A DNA stretch of 64,000 nt from Peromyscus leucopus (Eukaryota > Chordata > Mammalia > Rodentia > Cricetidae). The stretch is from assembly GCF_004664715.2 (NCBI RefSeq), contig NC_051084.1, positions 60,073,334 through 60,137,333 on the forward strand. Direction: 5' to 3'. A program made the position numbers and the translations under genes. Position 1 is the stretch's first letter, and every line of letters begins with the position of its first letter. Shown here one piece after another: positions 46,873 to 57,775 of this stretch. The notes under the pieces are model-generated. The model saw only the letters and a list, made by a program, of their open reading frames with translations. It did no database searches and was not told where the DNA came from.

Positions 46873-47389
46873 TTTCATTTCTATTTTTTCTCTTTCTTTA
46901 ATTAATTATTGTTTTTATTCATACCAACCACAGTTCCCCTTCCCTCTCCTCCTCCCACTCCCTCCAGCTCCCCCAACCCCCTCCAGCCCCTTCTCAGAAA
47001 AAGTAAGGCCTCCCATGGGGATCCAACAAGGCCTGGCACATTCAGCTGAGGCAGGACCAAATCTCTCCCTCCCACATCAAGGTTAAGCAAGGTATCCCAC
47101 CATATGAAATGGGCTTCAAAAGCCAGCTCATGCACCAGGAATAGATCCCATTGTCAGGGATCACACAAACAGACCAGGCTACAGGGTTTCTCAAAAAAAT
47201 GGAAATCAATCTACCTTCAAGACCCAGCACTACCACTCTTGGGCATATACCCAAAGGATGATCAATCATACCACAAGGACACTTGCTCAACTACGTTCAT
47301 AGCAGCATTATTCATAATAGCCAGAATCTGGAAATAAACTACATGCCCTTCAATGGAAGAATGGATAAAGATAGTGTGGTATATTTCTT
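46873..47389 (-). mobile_element. Younger L1 with 5' inversion, nested in the older L1
   Basis: The left part (46873-47192) is antisense L1 3' UTR (CCACAGTTCCCCTTCCC, AAGGCCTCCCATGGGG, CAGCTGAGGCAGGACC). At about 47193 it joins L1 ORF2 3' sequence in the plus orientation, encoding LLGIYPKDDQSYHKDT followed by degraded ORF2. Beyond 47389 the older antisense ORF2 resumes. Head-to-head halves within one insertion are the signature of twin priming. T/C-rich flanks (TTTCTATTTTTTCTC and ATTTCTTTTTTTTTCTC) may be the target duplication. Confidence 0.82.
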
Positions 47390-47455
47390 TTTTTTTTCTC
47401 AATTTGCATTGAGCCTATTTTCATTCAGTAATGGGTTGTTCAGTTTTCATGAGTT

Positions 47456-47834
47456 TGAGAATGAGAATTTGTAAAGAAGAGATCAAACTTCAAATTATTG
47501 AATCTTTTATCAAAGTAGTAAATGATATTTCGAGTAAACTGGCTTCCTGCTGCAAAAGTGGCAGCTTTTGGAAAAATGAGGGTGTCATCAACAGAAAGGA
47601 CAAAAAAAAAAGCTTCCTGGGATGGACATGAAATAGTCTGAAAGAGAAAGATGCAAAGAATTAACAACTATGCAATCATGTAAGAGACTCTGCCGTTGGT
47701 TCCTTGTTATCTGTGTGTAGTGAGACTGCTGTTTCTATAGGGGAAAATGATGTGGGTGAGGAAATTTCATGTAGATTTCTACAAGTAGGATGTTACAGTA
47801 CTAAGCCAAAAGCAAGTTAGCTATTTCAGAGTAT
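47456..47834. other. Intron, no feature seen
   Basis: A short A-run lies at 47602-47612. There are no landmarks of L1 or SINEs. Confidence 0.4.
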
Positions 47835-48190
47835 CTTAGTATCTAGTTAGGGTTTCGGTTGCTGGGAAGAGACACCATGACCACAGCAACTCTTACAAAT
47901 GAAAACATTTAATTGGGGTGGCTTGCTTACAGTTTCAGAGGTTCAGTCCATTATCATCCTTGCAGGGAGCATGGTGGCATGCAGGCAGACTTGGTGCTGG
48001 AGAAGTAGCTCAGAGTCCTACATCTTGCAGGCCACAGGAAATTGACTCAGACCCTGGGTGGTATCCTGAGCATAGGAAAGCTCAAAGCCTGTCCCCACAG
48101 TGACACTCTTCCTCCACCAAGGCCATACCCACTCCAGCAAAGCCACACCTTCTAATAGTGCCACTCTCTATGAGATTATGGAGGTCTAAA
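47835..48190 (+). mobile_element. Rodent LTR-type interspersed repeat
   Basis: TAGTTAGGGTTTCGGTTGCT, GAAGAGACACCATGACCACA, TTTAATTGGGGTGGC, GAGGTTCAGTCCATTATCAT, GTGGCATGCAGGCAGAC and CCTTCTAATAGTGCCACTC. It is a common rodent repeat related in layout to the one at 59501. The family name is not certain. Confidence 0.65.
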
Positions 48191-48374
48191 CTGAACATTG
48201 ACCATTGATGAATGACGTAATATAATTCTAACTACTGGGACCTAGCTAGTATTCTCTTTATTATTCATTTATCACAGTGAGACAACATCTATTGCTTACA
48301 ACCAGTGTTTTCTCTGTGTAACAGTTCTGGTACATGGTATATTATTATTGTTGTTACGATTTAGTTTGGTCTGA

Positions 48375-48512
48375 GCTTTTCGAAACAGGGTTTTATATTT
48401 CCTAGACTGGACTTGAGCTCTGTATAATCCATATGTATTTAAGGCTGGCCAGAAACTCCTGCCTCTATCCAGTGCTGTGTTACAGGTGTGCACTGTTACT
48501 GAGCCTTGAAAG
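48375..48512 (-). mobile_element. Old B1-like SINE
   Basis: TTCGAAACAGGGTTTTATAT, AGGCTGGCCAGAAACTCC and CAGTGCTGTGTTACAGGTGT are in reverse-B1 order with strong divergence. Confidence 0.55.
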
Positions 48513-49211
48513 TTTTGTTCATTTTCAGTTGTGAATGATACAAAGAAAATAGACAGAATCAGAAGAGAATAAAAAATTGTATCTAACCTTAAGCCTTATT
48601 ACTGCAACATCACTCAACCTGTCGGTATTTTATTAGGGACCACTGAATTATGTGGCTGATTCTGCTTAGTGCTGGAGATGAGAACTGGAAAATATGTCCG
48701 GTTTTTAGCCACCTAGTTTCCATTCTGCACAAGGGAAGGAACAAGTATTAACTACCACTCACATGTGCAGCCTTAAAATATTTCATTATAATGCATCAAT
48801 ATTTGAGAATTTAAATTATGTTGAAAAGTTGGATCTGAAAACAGTTGTATTATTATTGTTGTTGTTGTAAGATGTTGGCCTGTCATTATAATTGAGTGGC
48901 CTCTTTATCAGAAGATCAAACCCTTACAAACTCCAAAACCAACACTAAGTTTTCTTTTTTATTCTTTCATTGACTATTTTCCTGGTCTCTTTTGACTGTT
49001 GGTTGGAGTCTAGATTCCTCTTTTCCATACCACACAGATTGCATGGAGTTCAGCATTTACTTACACTTCAAGATTATTTTATGCCTGGGATTCCCGAGTT
49101 GCAAACACTTGGATGGACGCTCACTGGTAGTGGGCAGACTGTAGGGAAGGAGGTGACCAGAGACTACCATGGTTGAAAGTACACGCAGTTTGGTGGTCTG
49201 TATTTCTCTTT

Positions 49212-49327
49212 TCAACATTTCATGGTTTAGAAACTGTATTCTAAACTGTATTCTCTTTTTCTTCTCCCTCTCGCTCCCCGCCTCTTTATTTTTGTGCTTA
49301 GTGTTAAATATTAAGTTCAAATGTTAA
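49212..49327 (+). repeat. Rearranged duplicate of two downstream segments
   Basis: 49212-49244 is identical to 49777-49809 (33 bp, TCAACATTTCATGGTTTAGA...). 49253-49327 nearly matches 50227-50303 (about 75 bp, CTCTTTTTCTTCTCCCTCTC... to TTAAGTTCAAA.GTTAA). The two sources are 417 bp apart, but the copies are only 8 bp apart. Confidence 0.85.
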
Positions 49328-49776
49328 CTTAAATGTTTCTCTCACCTCTGCTGTTCCCATTGTCTTCCCTGGTTGTCCTTTTCTAGAGAGATGTCAATTT
49401 TATATTCCTCTTCTTGTCTTATTATCAGTTTATCTAACCTTACAGCCAGCCAGTGAGGGGCTCCCTGGTCGTTTCTCCCCCTCACCAGTTTGGAAATGAG
49501 GTACAGAGGCTACACATCTGTCATTATCAGGGCTTTCCCCCCAAACGCAGGCTGCTGAGCTGCAGGGCCAGCACTGGTGCCATCTAGTAACAAGACAAGG
49601 TTCTCAGGAAGGCAAATCCTGTGTCAGCTCATAAGTTAGGGCAATCATCAAATGTATCTTTGACACAATGCCAGTTTTTAATTTATCTCTTATCTACTGT
49701 AGTTAAGATAATTACAATAAACATATACTACTTCTTTGACAGAAAATTAAACTGTTTATAATCTAACATTGAAATC

Positions 49777-49809
49777 TCAACATTTCATGGTTTAGAAACT
49801 GTATTCTAA
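49777..49809 (+). repeat. Partner copy 1 of the rearranged duplication
   Basis: 33 bp identical to 49212-49244. Confidence 0.9.
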
Positions 49810-50103
49810 CTTCAGGTTTGTTCTTGAGAATAAGAGGACTTTACTTCAGTTTTGGTTCACTTGATTTGGAAGCATTTTTATGTAATCTAAAAAGTGGATA
49901 TATAAAAATATATATATTATACACATTGTATGTATATATAGTGTCATTCACATTATATTTGCATACACTTAAAGTAATTTTGCCATTGTTAGACGTTGTA
50001 GGGGGTAGAACTAATTACACAGTGATGGTCTGAGAAGCCAATCCAAACATCACTTATGTGCTGGCCACTGCTTCTGATGAAGCCCAGCAGTGGAAGTGAC
50101 TTT

Positions 50104-50270
50104 TGTTTGTTCTGTCTCCTCCTGTCTCTTTCCCCCCTCTCCTCATTCTCCTCTTCCCTCATTTCTTCTGTCCTACTCTATCTTCCACACCTTTATCCAT
50201 CTCTACTCTCCTCCTTCTCTTCTCCTCTCTTTTTCTTCTCCCTCTCGCTCCCTGCCTCTTTTTTTTTTTG
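50104..50270 (+). repeat. Polypyrimidine-rich tract
   Basis: T/C-rich sequence with CTCCT and CTTCTC units. Its right end overlaps the duplicated segment at 50227-50303. Confidence 0.8.
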
Positions 50271-50303
50271 TGCTTAGTGTTAAATATTAAGTTCAAACGT
50301 TAA
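50227..50303 (+). repeat. Partner copy 2 of the rearranged duplication
   Basis: It matches 49253-49327 except for a few substitutions and a longer T-run. Confidence 0.9.
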
Positions 50304-50560
50304 GCATATGAGAAATGTTCATAGACATGTATAGTCAGATTAGGATGAGGGAAACCATTGTGTTTTGTGCTACCAACATATCACCAACCAACAAGAACTC
50401 TACAGTGTGGACAATCGAGGGAATATATTTGCATACCTAATTAAATTTTGTTTTAGCTTTTCAAACAGTATTTGCGTCGCTTTATATTTTTTGACCAAAT
50501 GTAACTGCGTAGGTAAAACTTCATGGAGATTTTTTTCTAACAAGTCTCATTCATTTTATT

Positions 50561-50610
50561 TTTGTGGTCTGTAAAGTTTGTACACTTTGTGGTCTGTAAA
50601 GTTTGTACTG
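50561..50610 (+). repeat. 25-bp tandem duplication
   Basis: Two units beginning TTTGTGGTCTGTAAAGTTTG, differing only in the last two bases. Confidence 0.92.
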
Positions 50611-50775
50611 TTACATCAATCTTTTTAGGTATTAGAATTCATCATTCCTTTTCGAGAAAAACACTGATCATGGAACACCTGCTTTATATCATTATTACTA
50701 CTAAATCTTAGCTTCTGAAAACAGGAAAGTGTCTGCCTTCATATTCTAGTCAAACACAAACAAACAAGCCAGTGT

Positions 50776-51000
50776 TGGGACCGTGTAAATGGCTTAGTCT
50801 TAAAGTGCTCTTCAGATAATCCTGGGGACCTGAATTCAGACCCCTGACACTCACATAAATACTGATTATAGAGTTCTATGTCCATAACCCCAGTGTTGAT
50901 GGGAGGAGGCTAGCATTCTGTGTTCAGTGAGGTGATAGAGGGGACCCCCCACAACATTTCCAAATTATGCTGACTTCAGACATTAAAGCTGAGTTTAGAA
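50776..51000 (+). mobile_element. B4-type SINE, degraded
   Basis: TGTAAATGGCTTAGTCTTAA, GGGGACCTGAATTCAGACCC, CCATAACCCCAGTGTTGATG and TCAGTGAGGTGATAGAGGGG follow B4 order. Confidence 0.5.
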
Positions 51001-51005
51001 CATGT

Positions 51006-51053
51006 TTTTTGTTTTTGTTTTTGTTTTTTGTTTTTTGTTTTTTTGTTTTTTTG
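51006..51053 (+). repeat. (GTTTTT)n simple repeat
   Basis: T-rich tract with regularly spaced G. Confidence 0.85.
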
Positions 51054-51212
51054 CTATATACAGAATGACAGAAATCAGTACTAATTTAACTTCAAGCCAC
51101 TGAGATTCAAGAACGCTTAGATTTCATTTTTAGGAAATTGAAAATATACTCCTGGAATGGGTGGGAAGGAGCAACAAAAATACTTCCTGAGTTCTCCCTT
51201 AAACATCACGAC

Positions 51213-51510
51213 CCAGGACTGGGGAGGTAACATCGCGAATAAGAGCACTTCTCCTGAAAGCACTGTTATCTGAGTTCAAACCCCCAGTACCATAAAAGGC
51301 AGGCACGGTCACCTGTGCTGGTCATCCCAGCACCAAGGGACAGAGGCAGGTATATCCTGGGAGCTTGCTGAACAGATATCCAGTCGGAAATGGCAGGTTC
51401 CAAGTTCAGTGATGCACTGTCTCAAACAATAAGGTGGGAAGCAATAGAGAAAGACACTTAGTGTCTGGCCTTCACATGTATGTGCATGTGCACACATCAC
51501 ACACACTGAG
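51213..51510 (+). mobile_element. B4 SINE, near complete
   Basis: The ID-like head (GGACTGGGGAGGTAACATCG, GAGTTCAAACCCCCAGTACC) joins a B1-like half (GTCATCCCAGCACCAAGGGA, CACTGTCTCAAACAATAAGG). It ends with the B4 tail (GGGAAGCAATAGAGAAAGAC, GTATGTGCATGTGCACAC). Confidence 0.85.
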
Positions 51511-51841
51511 AAAACAGGAAAAATCATGATGTTCTAACTCACTATATATTCATGTTTTCCTCAAAAATTGTCTAAAATGTTTCAGTAGCTGTAGATGCAT
51601 ATGTCTAGACTTCATATTTATTCTTTATCTTTATATATCCCTTTCAGTACTGTTTTCATTCTTGAGCCAGAAATTTAGATCCGAGCTTAACATACGTATG
51701 GGTGAGACAGCAGAGGTTTCAAAGCTACAGCAGGGCACCTGGGGAGGCATCACAGTTTCATATAACACTACAATCTGACTGTCTGGATTAACTTGGTAAT
51801 TCACAGAGTTCAGCTAATGAACTTTCCAAAGAGCCTCTAGA

Positions 51842-52070
51842 CTCCAGAGGTTCCAGACCTGTGGGTTGTGACCCCTCTGTGGAGATCAAATGACATTTTC
51901 ACAGGGATTGCCTAAGACCATCAGAAAACAAAGATATTTACAGTACAAATCATAGCAGTAGCAAAATTACAGTTATAAAGTGGCAACAGAAATAATTTTG
52001 TGATCGCCACAACATGAGGGACTGTATTAAAGGGTCTCAGCATTAGGAAGGCTGAGAATGAGAACCACTA
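51842..52070 (+). mobile_element. URR1-like hAT DNA transposon (non-autonomous)
   Basis: It carries AGGTTCCAGACCTGTGGGTT, GTGACCCCTCTGTGG, TGCCTAAGACCATCAGAAAA, ACATGAGGGACTGTATTAAA and GGAAGGCTGAGAATGAGAAC. It is the same family as 61902-62125, with decayed inverted termini and no clear target duplication. Confidence 0.8.
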
Positions 52071-52936
52071 CTAGAGGAAAGTCTTCTCCTAGGGCCTTTA
52101 TGTCTCTCATTGTTTTGCTGCTTAATCCTTAACTGGCTCAGTGGGAGGGCCACCAGCATTTTAAGCTGAAAAGTTCACACAGCAAAGCAGCCATCCCTGC
52201 ACCTTGTAGAAGAACCAGTTCAGTTACTGAGCAGCACAGGAAAGAAGAGCCAGCTCTGTGCTTGGGTTCATTCTGATGGGTTGAATAACCTAAGTATAGA
52301 CAACAAAGTTACAGAAATGCTGCGTATGTGTTTGTCTGAATTAGAGTCTGTTCTCTATTGAGACCAACAAGTCTGCAGTGTAGACCTTTTCTCAGGTCTA
52401 TCCACCCCTTGACTTTGACAGTGTGTCCCATCTCCCCAGCCTGTTTCCTGAACACTGCATAATAGGTGTTGGTGATCACCAGCATTTCTACGCTGTACTC
52501 GACATGGTTCTATAGCTTGACGTTAATAAAACCTTCTCTAATTATATATACATAATATTCAAATCTACTGATCACTCTTGCTCCCATGGTTTCTTGAAAT
52601 TGCTCATTAACAACCATTAAGCTAACTTTTTTTCTAAATATAAGTAGACATACAGTGTCCAGTTACCCGTAGAGACAGAATAACAAGAGAAAGAGGAAAT
52701 CGGTAGCCACTTTTACAGAAGGCGATGCTCAACTCTTCTGTGCTGCAGTCTTACATTGCTCTGCCTTTCCCATGTTGTATATAGACTTCCTGGAACCACA
52801 TCTGCTGCCTGTTAGGAACAGATTATCTTCAACAGGACCACCCCACCTCTGTGTCTGCAGAGCACAGGCCAGTACAGAAAATTTGTACAAGTCATTTGAT
52901 CTTTTGTTTTGTCCCGCCAAGGCATAATGAACAAGA
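52071..52936. other. Intron, no recognised feature
   Basis: No repeat landmarks; a 79-codon minus-strand frame (52729-52968) overlaps the next SINE and is not convincing. Confidence 0.45.
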
Positions 52937-53125
52937 GACTGCAGACATTGCTCTGTGTTTAAGAGCACGTACTGCTTTTCTGAAGGATCTGGAACCCACG
53001 TAGTGGCTTACAACCTTCGGTAGCTCCAGTTCCAGGGGATCCAATGTCCTCTTCCAGCCTCTGAGGGCACCAGGCATGTATGTGGGCAACACAAACATTT
53101 AAGCAAAACACGTGCACACATAGAA
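52937..53125 (+). mobile_element. B3 SINE
   Basis: TTTAAGAGCACGTACTGCTT, CACGTAGTGGCTTACAACC, AGCTCCAGTTCCAGGGGATC, CTCTGAGGGCACCAGGCATG and a CAAAACACGTGCACAC tail. Confidence 0.8.
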
Positions 53126-53354
53126 GTACATAGACTTTTAGAAGTAAGTGAACGAAACAGAGGAGAGAAAAGATAGCTTTGATATTATATAGACATGCAA
53201 TTTAACAAAATGTAACTGAAGAGCATGTTTAAGAGACAAGATGGGTGAATAACAATAAAATCATTTTATCTGTAACATTTAAGTAATACTTTTTCCCAAT
53301 TTAAGGAAAAGGCACAAGTTTCTGTGAATCCTGAAAGAATATTTGGAAATAACT

Positions 53355-53524
53355 GCTTTTTGTTTTGTTTTGGTTTTTGGTTTTTCAAGACAGGGTTTCT
53401 CTGTGTAATACCCCTGGATATCCTAGAACTTGCTCTGTAAACTAGACTGGCCTCTAACTCACAGAAATCCACCTGCCTCTGTTCCCAAGTGCTGGGATGG
53501 AAAACATGCACCACCACTATCCAG
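53355..53524 (-). mobile_element. B1 SINE
   Basis: Reverse B1 with CAAGACAGGGTTTCTCTGTG, GGATATCCTAGAACTTGC, CCAAGTGCTGGGAT. Flanks TGGAAATAACT (53344-53354) and TGGAAATGACT (53525-53535) are an 11-bp duplication with one change. Confidence 0.9.
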
Positions 53525-53535
53525 TGGAAATGACT

Positions 53536-53989
53536 TCTAAGATGGTTAGCAAAGGCTGCTGTGATAAACTCAAGGGGAAGTCCTATTTACAAAATATTCA
53601 ACTTATTGCAGACCATATGGGGACAAAAAATAGAAAATTTTTATTTAAGTGTTAATCTCAATGATAGGGACACAGAGGAGAGCCGTTAAGCTTGTCAAAG
53701 AAGACAATAGATTTTCAGATGTGTTCTAATGCAAATGAGTTTTTAAGATAAAAAGCTGAAGGGAAAGCATAATTCTCAACATTCTGGTCCTTGGGAAGGC
53801 AGCAGGGGATACTGGGGCAGGTAACAAGGAAGGAAGAGAGTATGGGAGATGTGGAGGCCTCATTTTCTGTCCCATGAGACTCTAGCTGGTGAGTGCTCCT
53901 TAAATATCCCTAGATAGGTTTTCAGATGGCATACCATCTATCCTCAGAGTACGTGGCATAGCCCATCTAAGAATGTCAAATGAGACATT
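53536..53989. other. Intron, no feature seen
   Basis: Purine-rich around 53810-53860; nothing else. Confidence 0.4.
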
Positions 53990-54207
53990 CAAGAGCTGAG
54001 GAGATGGCTCAACTCTTAAGACACACAGGACTCTTGCATAGGACCAGAGTTCTATTCCCGGTACCCACTTTGGGCAGTTTAGAACTACTTTTAGCTCCAC
54101 TTCCAGGAGATTTGATGGCCTCTCCTGGTCTCCATAGCACACACCCAAACACACATGTTCATATATTCACTAAAAGACATATGCATACATATAAAATAAA
54201 TATAAAA
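53990..54207 (+). mobile_element. B3 SINE
   Basis: GAGCTGAGGAGATGGCTCAA, CATAGGACCAGAGTTCTATT, GCTCCACTTCCAGGAGATTT, GGCCTCTCCTGGTCTCCATA and an AATAAATATAAAAT tail. Confidence 0.8.
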
Positions 54208-54257
54208 TACACACACATACACACACACATACACACACACACACATATATATATAAT

Positions 54258-54304
<47 letters not shown>
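54208..54304 (+). repeat. Compound microsatellite (CA)n(TA)n in a B3 tail
   Basis: CA/CATA units change to a TA run from about 54245. Confidence 0.95.
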
Positions 54305-54307
<3 letters not shown>

Positions 54308-54421
54308 TGAGACAACTTCAACCCTTTCCACTGTGTGTCTACGTGCCCAAAGCTTTTGTCATTGGGAAGCAATCAATTTCCTTTTTCTAAAAAAGCAACA
54401 TTCCCAAACAAGTTAGGAATG

Positions 54422-54484
54422 TCTTCTGGCCGCCACCCCCAGTATACACAAACATGCACACACACACACACACACACACACACT
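54422..54484 (-). repeat. (CA)n with a 35-bp block shared with 43458-43492
   Basis: 54422-54456 is the reverse complement of 43458-43492 with one change (GTATACTGGGGGTGGCGGCC core). In both places the block sits next to a TG/CA microsatellite. Confidence 0.85.
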
Positions 54485-55461
54485 GAACAGTTCAGACTGC
54501 GGCATCCATAGCAAAGCTCACTAAATTAACTTTTGGCACCAATGTCACCAATGCCCCCCGTAGGACAAGGGAATCACTTGAGTAGGATATTCTGTTGTAT
54601 GTTTCTTTCCATCCTTATGAAAAATAATAGAGTTTCCTATCCACTTGACAGAAATTTTCCTTCAAAGGTCATGTAAAGAATGTTACTAATATTACCTAAA
54701 TAATTTGTTTTCCAAAATAACTCTTGCTCTTGGAGCACATATCTTAAGAAATTGCTGAAAATCATGTAAATGACCCAGAGTAAGAGTTGTTTTCCCCAAC
54801 CTTCTAGAAACACTTGTTTTTACTTCCGTTTTCCTAGAAACTTACTGGACAATATTTTCACAGATTTCTAACAACAGTTGTATGGTATGGGTAAGATTAA
54901 GTTTGTTTGTCTGGAAGGACTGGGAAAGAGGACAACTTAATAGTCATAGTTTATTTATTTATTTATTTATTTATTTATTCATTTATTTTTGCCATCTGTA
55001 TCTAAATATTGCGGCTATTCCCTATGCCCCAGTGGAGACTGTTATTCCCTACATAAGAACTAAGGAGCTGTATTGCATCCCATCTTTGTCTATATCATTA
55101 CTTAAAAGGCGGTAGGCAACATCAGCTTTCATAATATTTGTGTTATGTAATAGATCATATTCTCCCTCTCAGTGGGCACATTTATTGCTTATTTCAAGTT
55201 CCCTCTGCTTAAAGTTCACTTACGTTGTAATTTACCTTTGCTTTCAGTGAAGACACTCACTGTCTTCATCTAAAACCGTCTCCAGTTTAGCTACTCCTTT
55301 AATGTATATGCGTATATATTATGAGTTAGAATCCTTATTTCTAAGAAAACGCAGAGAATTTACACTGCAATATTATTGGTACTGTAATCTAAAAAATATC
55401 AATTTACTAGAACACAAATGAATAGCTACCAGCATTTTAGAGGTCACAGCCTTAGTTCGGA
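54485..55461. other. Intron with a (TTTA)n tract
   Basis: A TTTA run (54949-54985) is the only structure; no SINE or L1 landmark was seen. Confidence 0.45.
54949..54985 (+). repeat. Microsatellite (TTTA)n
   Basis: About nine TTTA units. Confidence 0.95.
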
Positions 55462-55685
55462 TCAAGTTGGGTTTGGTGGTAACAACAGCACTTGGAGTAC
55501 AGAGACAAGTAGATTCCCTGGAGCTCCCTGGCCAGTCTGTCTAGATAAAATAGAACTCCAGGTTCAGTGAGAGACACTGTCTCAAAAGCCAATATGGAGA
55601 GCGATAGAGAAAGACACATGACCTCTAGATTCTACACATGCTTGGATACACATGTACACATGCATGTACACACACAAACACACTG
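55462..55685 (+). mobile_element. B4/RSINE SINE
   Basis: CAAGTTGGGTTTGGTGGTAA, GGAGCTCCCTGGCCAGTCTG, GTTCAGTGAGAGACACTGTC, GGAGAGCGATAGAGAAAGAC, and a CACATGTACACATGCATG tail. Confidence 0.8.
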
Positions 55686-55889
55686 CCCCCGTTATACTGT
55701 TATAAACTATTTCATGGTCTAGATCAATTAGATTATGGATTTTATTCATTATAAAATGCTAGTCAATTTGCTAATAAACACAAGTTCCTGCTCTTCCTCA
55801 ATATTGGCTCAACTATAGCCTATCTATTTTTTGCAAAGCAGAATAGAGCTTCTCTTTGATGACAATGTTGATTATTGGGTTCCCCCCAC

Positions 55890-55890
<1 letters not shown>

Positions 55891-55939
<49 letters not shown>
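55891..55939 (+). repeat. Poly(A) tract
   Basis: 49 uninterrupted A. No recognisable SINE or L1 precedes it directly, so it may be an expanded homopolymer or the tail of an unrecognised retrocopy. Confidence 0.9.
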
Positions 55940-55942
<3 letters not shown>

Positions 55943-57675
55943 CAAAGATTTGTAGTGATTTATTCAAGGCACAGTCCAGGCAAGTGTAGGCATGATCATG
56001 AGGGAATGAGGTGGGAAAGCAAGGCAATGTGTAGTATGCACTTTACAGATAACCTCAGAGGGCATTTGGAGCTTGATCATGTCCGTTCGAGTCCCCTGGT
56101 TGAGCAGAAAGTGGTTACTGCTGAGAGCAGGAAACCTGCAGCATTCCTCCAGTGGCTGCGTTTGTCATGGGCTGAGATCTGCTTGTGGAGTCATTGAATT
56201 TCCAGCACCTAGGAAGATAGAAGTATGGATGCTGACTCCATTAGCTGTGAGGAGCCCTCAGTTAAATCTCATAGGTCCCTACAAAACAACATTGTTGAAA
56301 ACAGGAAATTAGGTTCCAAGGAGGTTGGCCAGGACCCCGATAATGTCTGCCGATAAGCTTGGAGTCAAGTCCTATACCTAGAGTCCTGTGGTTGGGGTTC
56401 AGCACAAAGGTACCAGAAGGTGGGGGAAGTCAAGGCAAAAGAGCTCTCTGGGGGAAACAAGACAATGTGGTCTCCTCTCCTAGGCCCTCTTTTCCTCCCC
56501 TCCTTTCTCCTCTCCTCTCCCCTTCAATGTTGTTTATACCTCATCTGTGTTCATATGCCTCGTATCTAAGGCAGCAATTGGCAGAGGTTTTGAGTTACCT
56601 AGACTTCCGTCCCTTGCCATATCAGTTGTGATTAAAATTCCAAAATACCACTTGTAACTATGTTGAGACAATTTTAAGGGATTGTTCAGTTATCCTTCGT
56701 CTAGTACTATCCTGGAAGAAGGAATAGGAAACCGCCAAACATTCTGGACCGAATCTCTTCAATTCCTCTGTGTCATTATGGAGTAGGGGGAGCCACAGGA
56801 GCAGGGGCCTCTGTTATAGCAAAATGTCCATTGCTGCTTTTCTCAATCCCTTGGGCAGGCTACCGCACAAGAGCTTCCAGCATCGACATGGGATTTGAGC
56901 AGCTAGCCTAAGAATCTGCTTTTATTTGGAGGCGATTCGTTTTAACTAGTGGTTGGTAATTTTGTCACTTTGAAGTCCTAAACGTCTTGAGCCTCCTTAG
57001 CCACACTTGGAAACCAAAGCAGAATATAAATGTTCTTATGGGAGTCCTCAGAAACGTGTCTGAAGCTCAGGGAGCAAAAGGCAGGTATGTGAAAGAAGCT
57101 GGGTTCCTGCCTCTCCCCTACTGCTTACTTCCTGGCAGAGGACTTAGATATGAAAGGGCATGAGAAAAGCAGCCAGAGTCTAGGAGTGTTTAATAAGTAT
57201 ATCCTAAAAGTGATGCTTTTGACAATTTAACTCAGAATAAGTTAAATGTGTTTTGTAAGCATCAGGTGGATTTGATGCACAAAAAAAGGGCAAAAAAAAA
57301 AATTGATAAAGAAACTTCATCTGGCCTGTGTGAAAACCTTTCAGACAGGTTTATATTAGAAATTACATGTTAGTTCTGAGTTGTGTCTCACTGCCTCTTA
57401 TGTAGTCAGAGGCACTTAAGATATTTAGTAAAGCAGGCAACGTACTTCAAATTAATTTTATTTACTTGTATCTTCATTGCATGGGTTGTTTAAGATGTGA
57501 CCACATAACGGTTTTCAATTCCTAGCTGTGTAGCAGTTTTCACATTCATGTTGATAACAGAGCAGATCGCTCAATGATTTTGCACTTCATGGTCTTATTC
57601 TATAATCAGCTGTAGAAAAAAAAAGCACTCTTGATAGAAGCAATTTGATCGTGCTGTGTTTCTGAGTGAGAAACA
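55940..57675. other. Repeat-poor intron upstream of the candidate promoter
   Basis: 1.7 kb with no SINE or L1 landmarks and no convincing frame (the longest run is 79-113 codons near the poly(A) tract). Confidence 0.5.
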
Positions 57676-57775
57676 GGGGGAGGGAACAGGAGGGGGAAGA
57701 GGGAGGAGAGAGGGGGGGGAGAGGGGTAGTTCACTGAGAGGTCTGATAAATATCCACCCAGCCACAGAAGGAGTC
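57676..57775 (+). promoter_or_regulatory. Candidate promoter: purine-rich tract plus TATA-like box
   Basis: A G/A-rich tract (57676-57726) is followed by GATAAATAT at 57745-57753, 23-31 bp before the proposed start at 57776. There is no CpG island. Purine-rich tracts are common in introns, so this rests mainly on the spacing to the initiator-like site and the strong donor downstream. Confidence 0.3.

Larger units (their letters stand above)
41640..47455 (-). pseudogene. Long antisense L1: 3' UTR and decayed ORF2, interrupted
   Basis: The 3' tail is at 41640-41700. The 3' UTR runs to about 43200 (landmarks GATCTATGAGTATAG, GGTATTGGTTGGTTACTTC, GATCAAAGGGTTTGTGGC). Antisense ORF2 follows to 46872 and resumes at 47390-47455 (CATTCAGTAATGGGTTGTTC). 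L1 ORF2 encodes the endonuclease/reverse transcriptase that drives retrotransposition; here it has many stops and frameshifts. A surviving minus-strand piece at 46230-46433 reads EMDNFLDAYHLPKLNQDQ and RPITPSKLEVVIKGL, a conserved ORF2 segment upstream of the RT domain. It is disrupted by an AAT repeat (46268-46291) that adds a run of Asn. Two B1s, three TG/CA microsatellites and a younger L1 interrupt it. No 5' UTR or ORF1 is visible. Confidence 0.85.

Noticed and set aside
46902..47337. Overlapping 66-82 codon frames on both strands
   Set aside because: They derive from the inverted L1 (3' UTR in reverse and ORF2 remnant in forward orientation) and are not host genes.
36442..54207. Regularly recurring near-identical units considered as a CRISPR-like or satellite array
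   Set aside because: They are dispersed B1/B3/B4 SINEs in both orientations, each with its own tail and in several cases its own target duplication.
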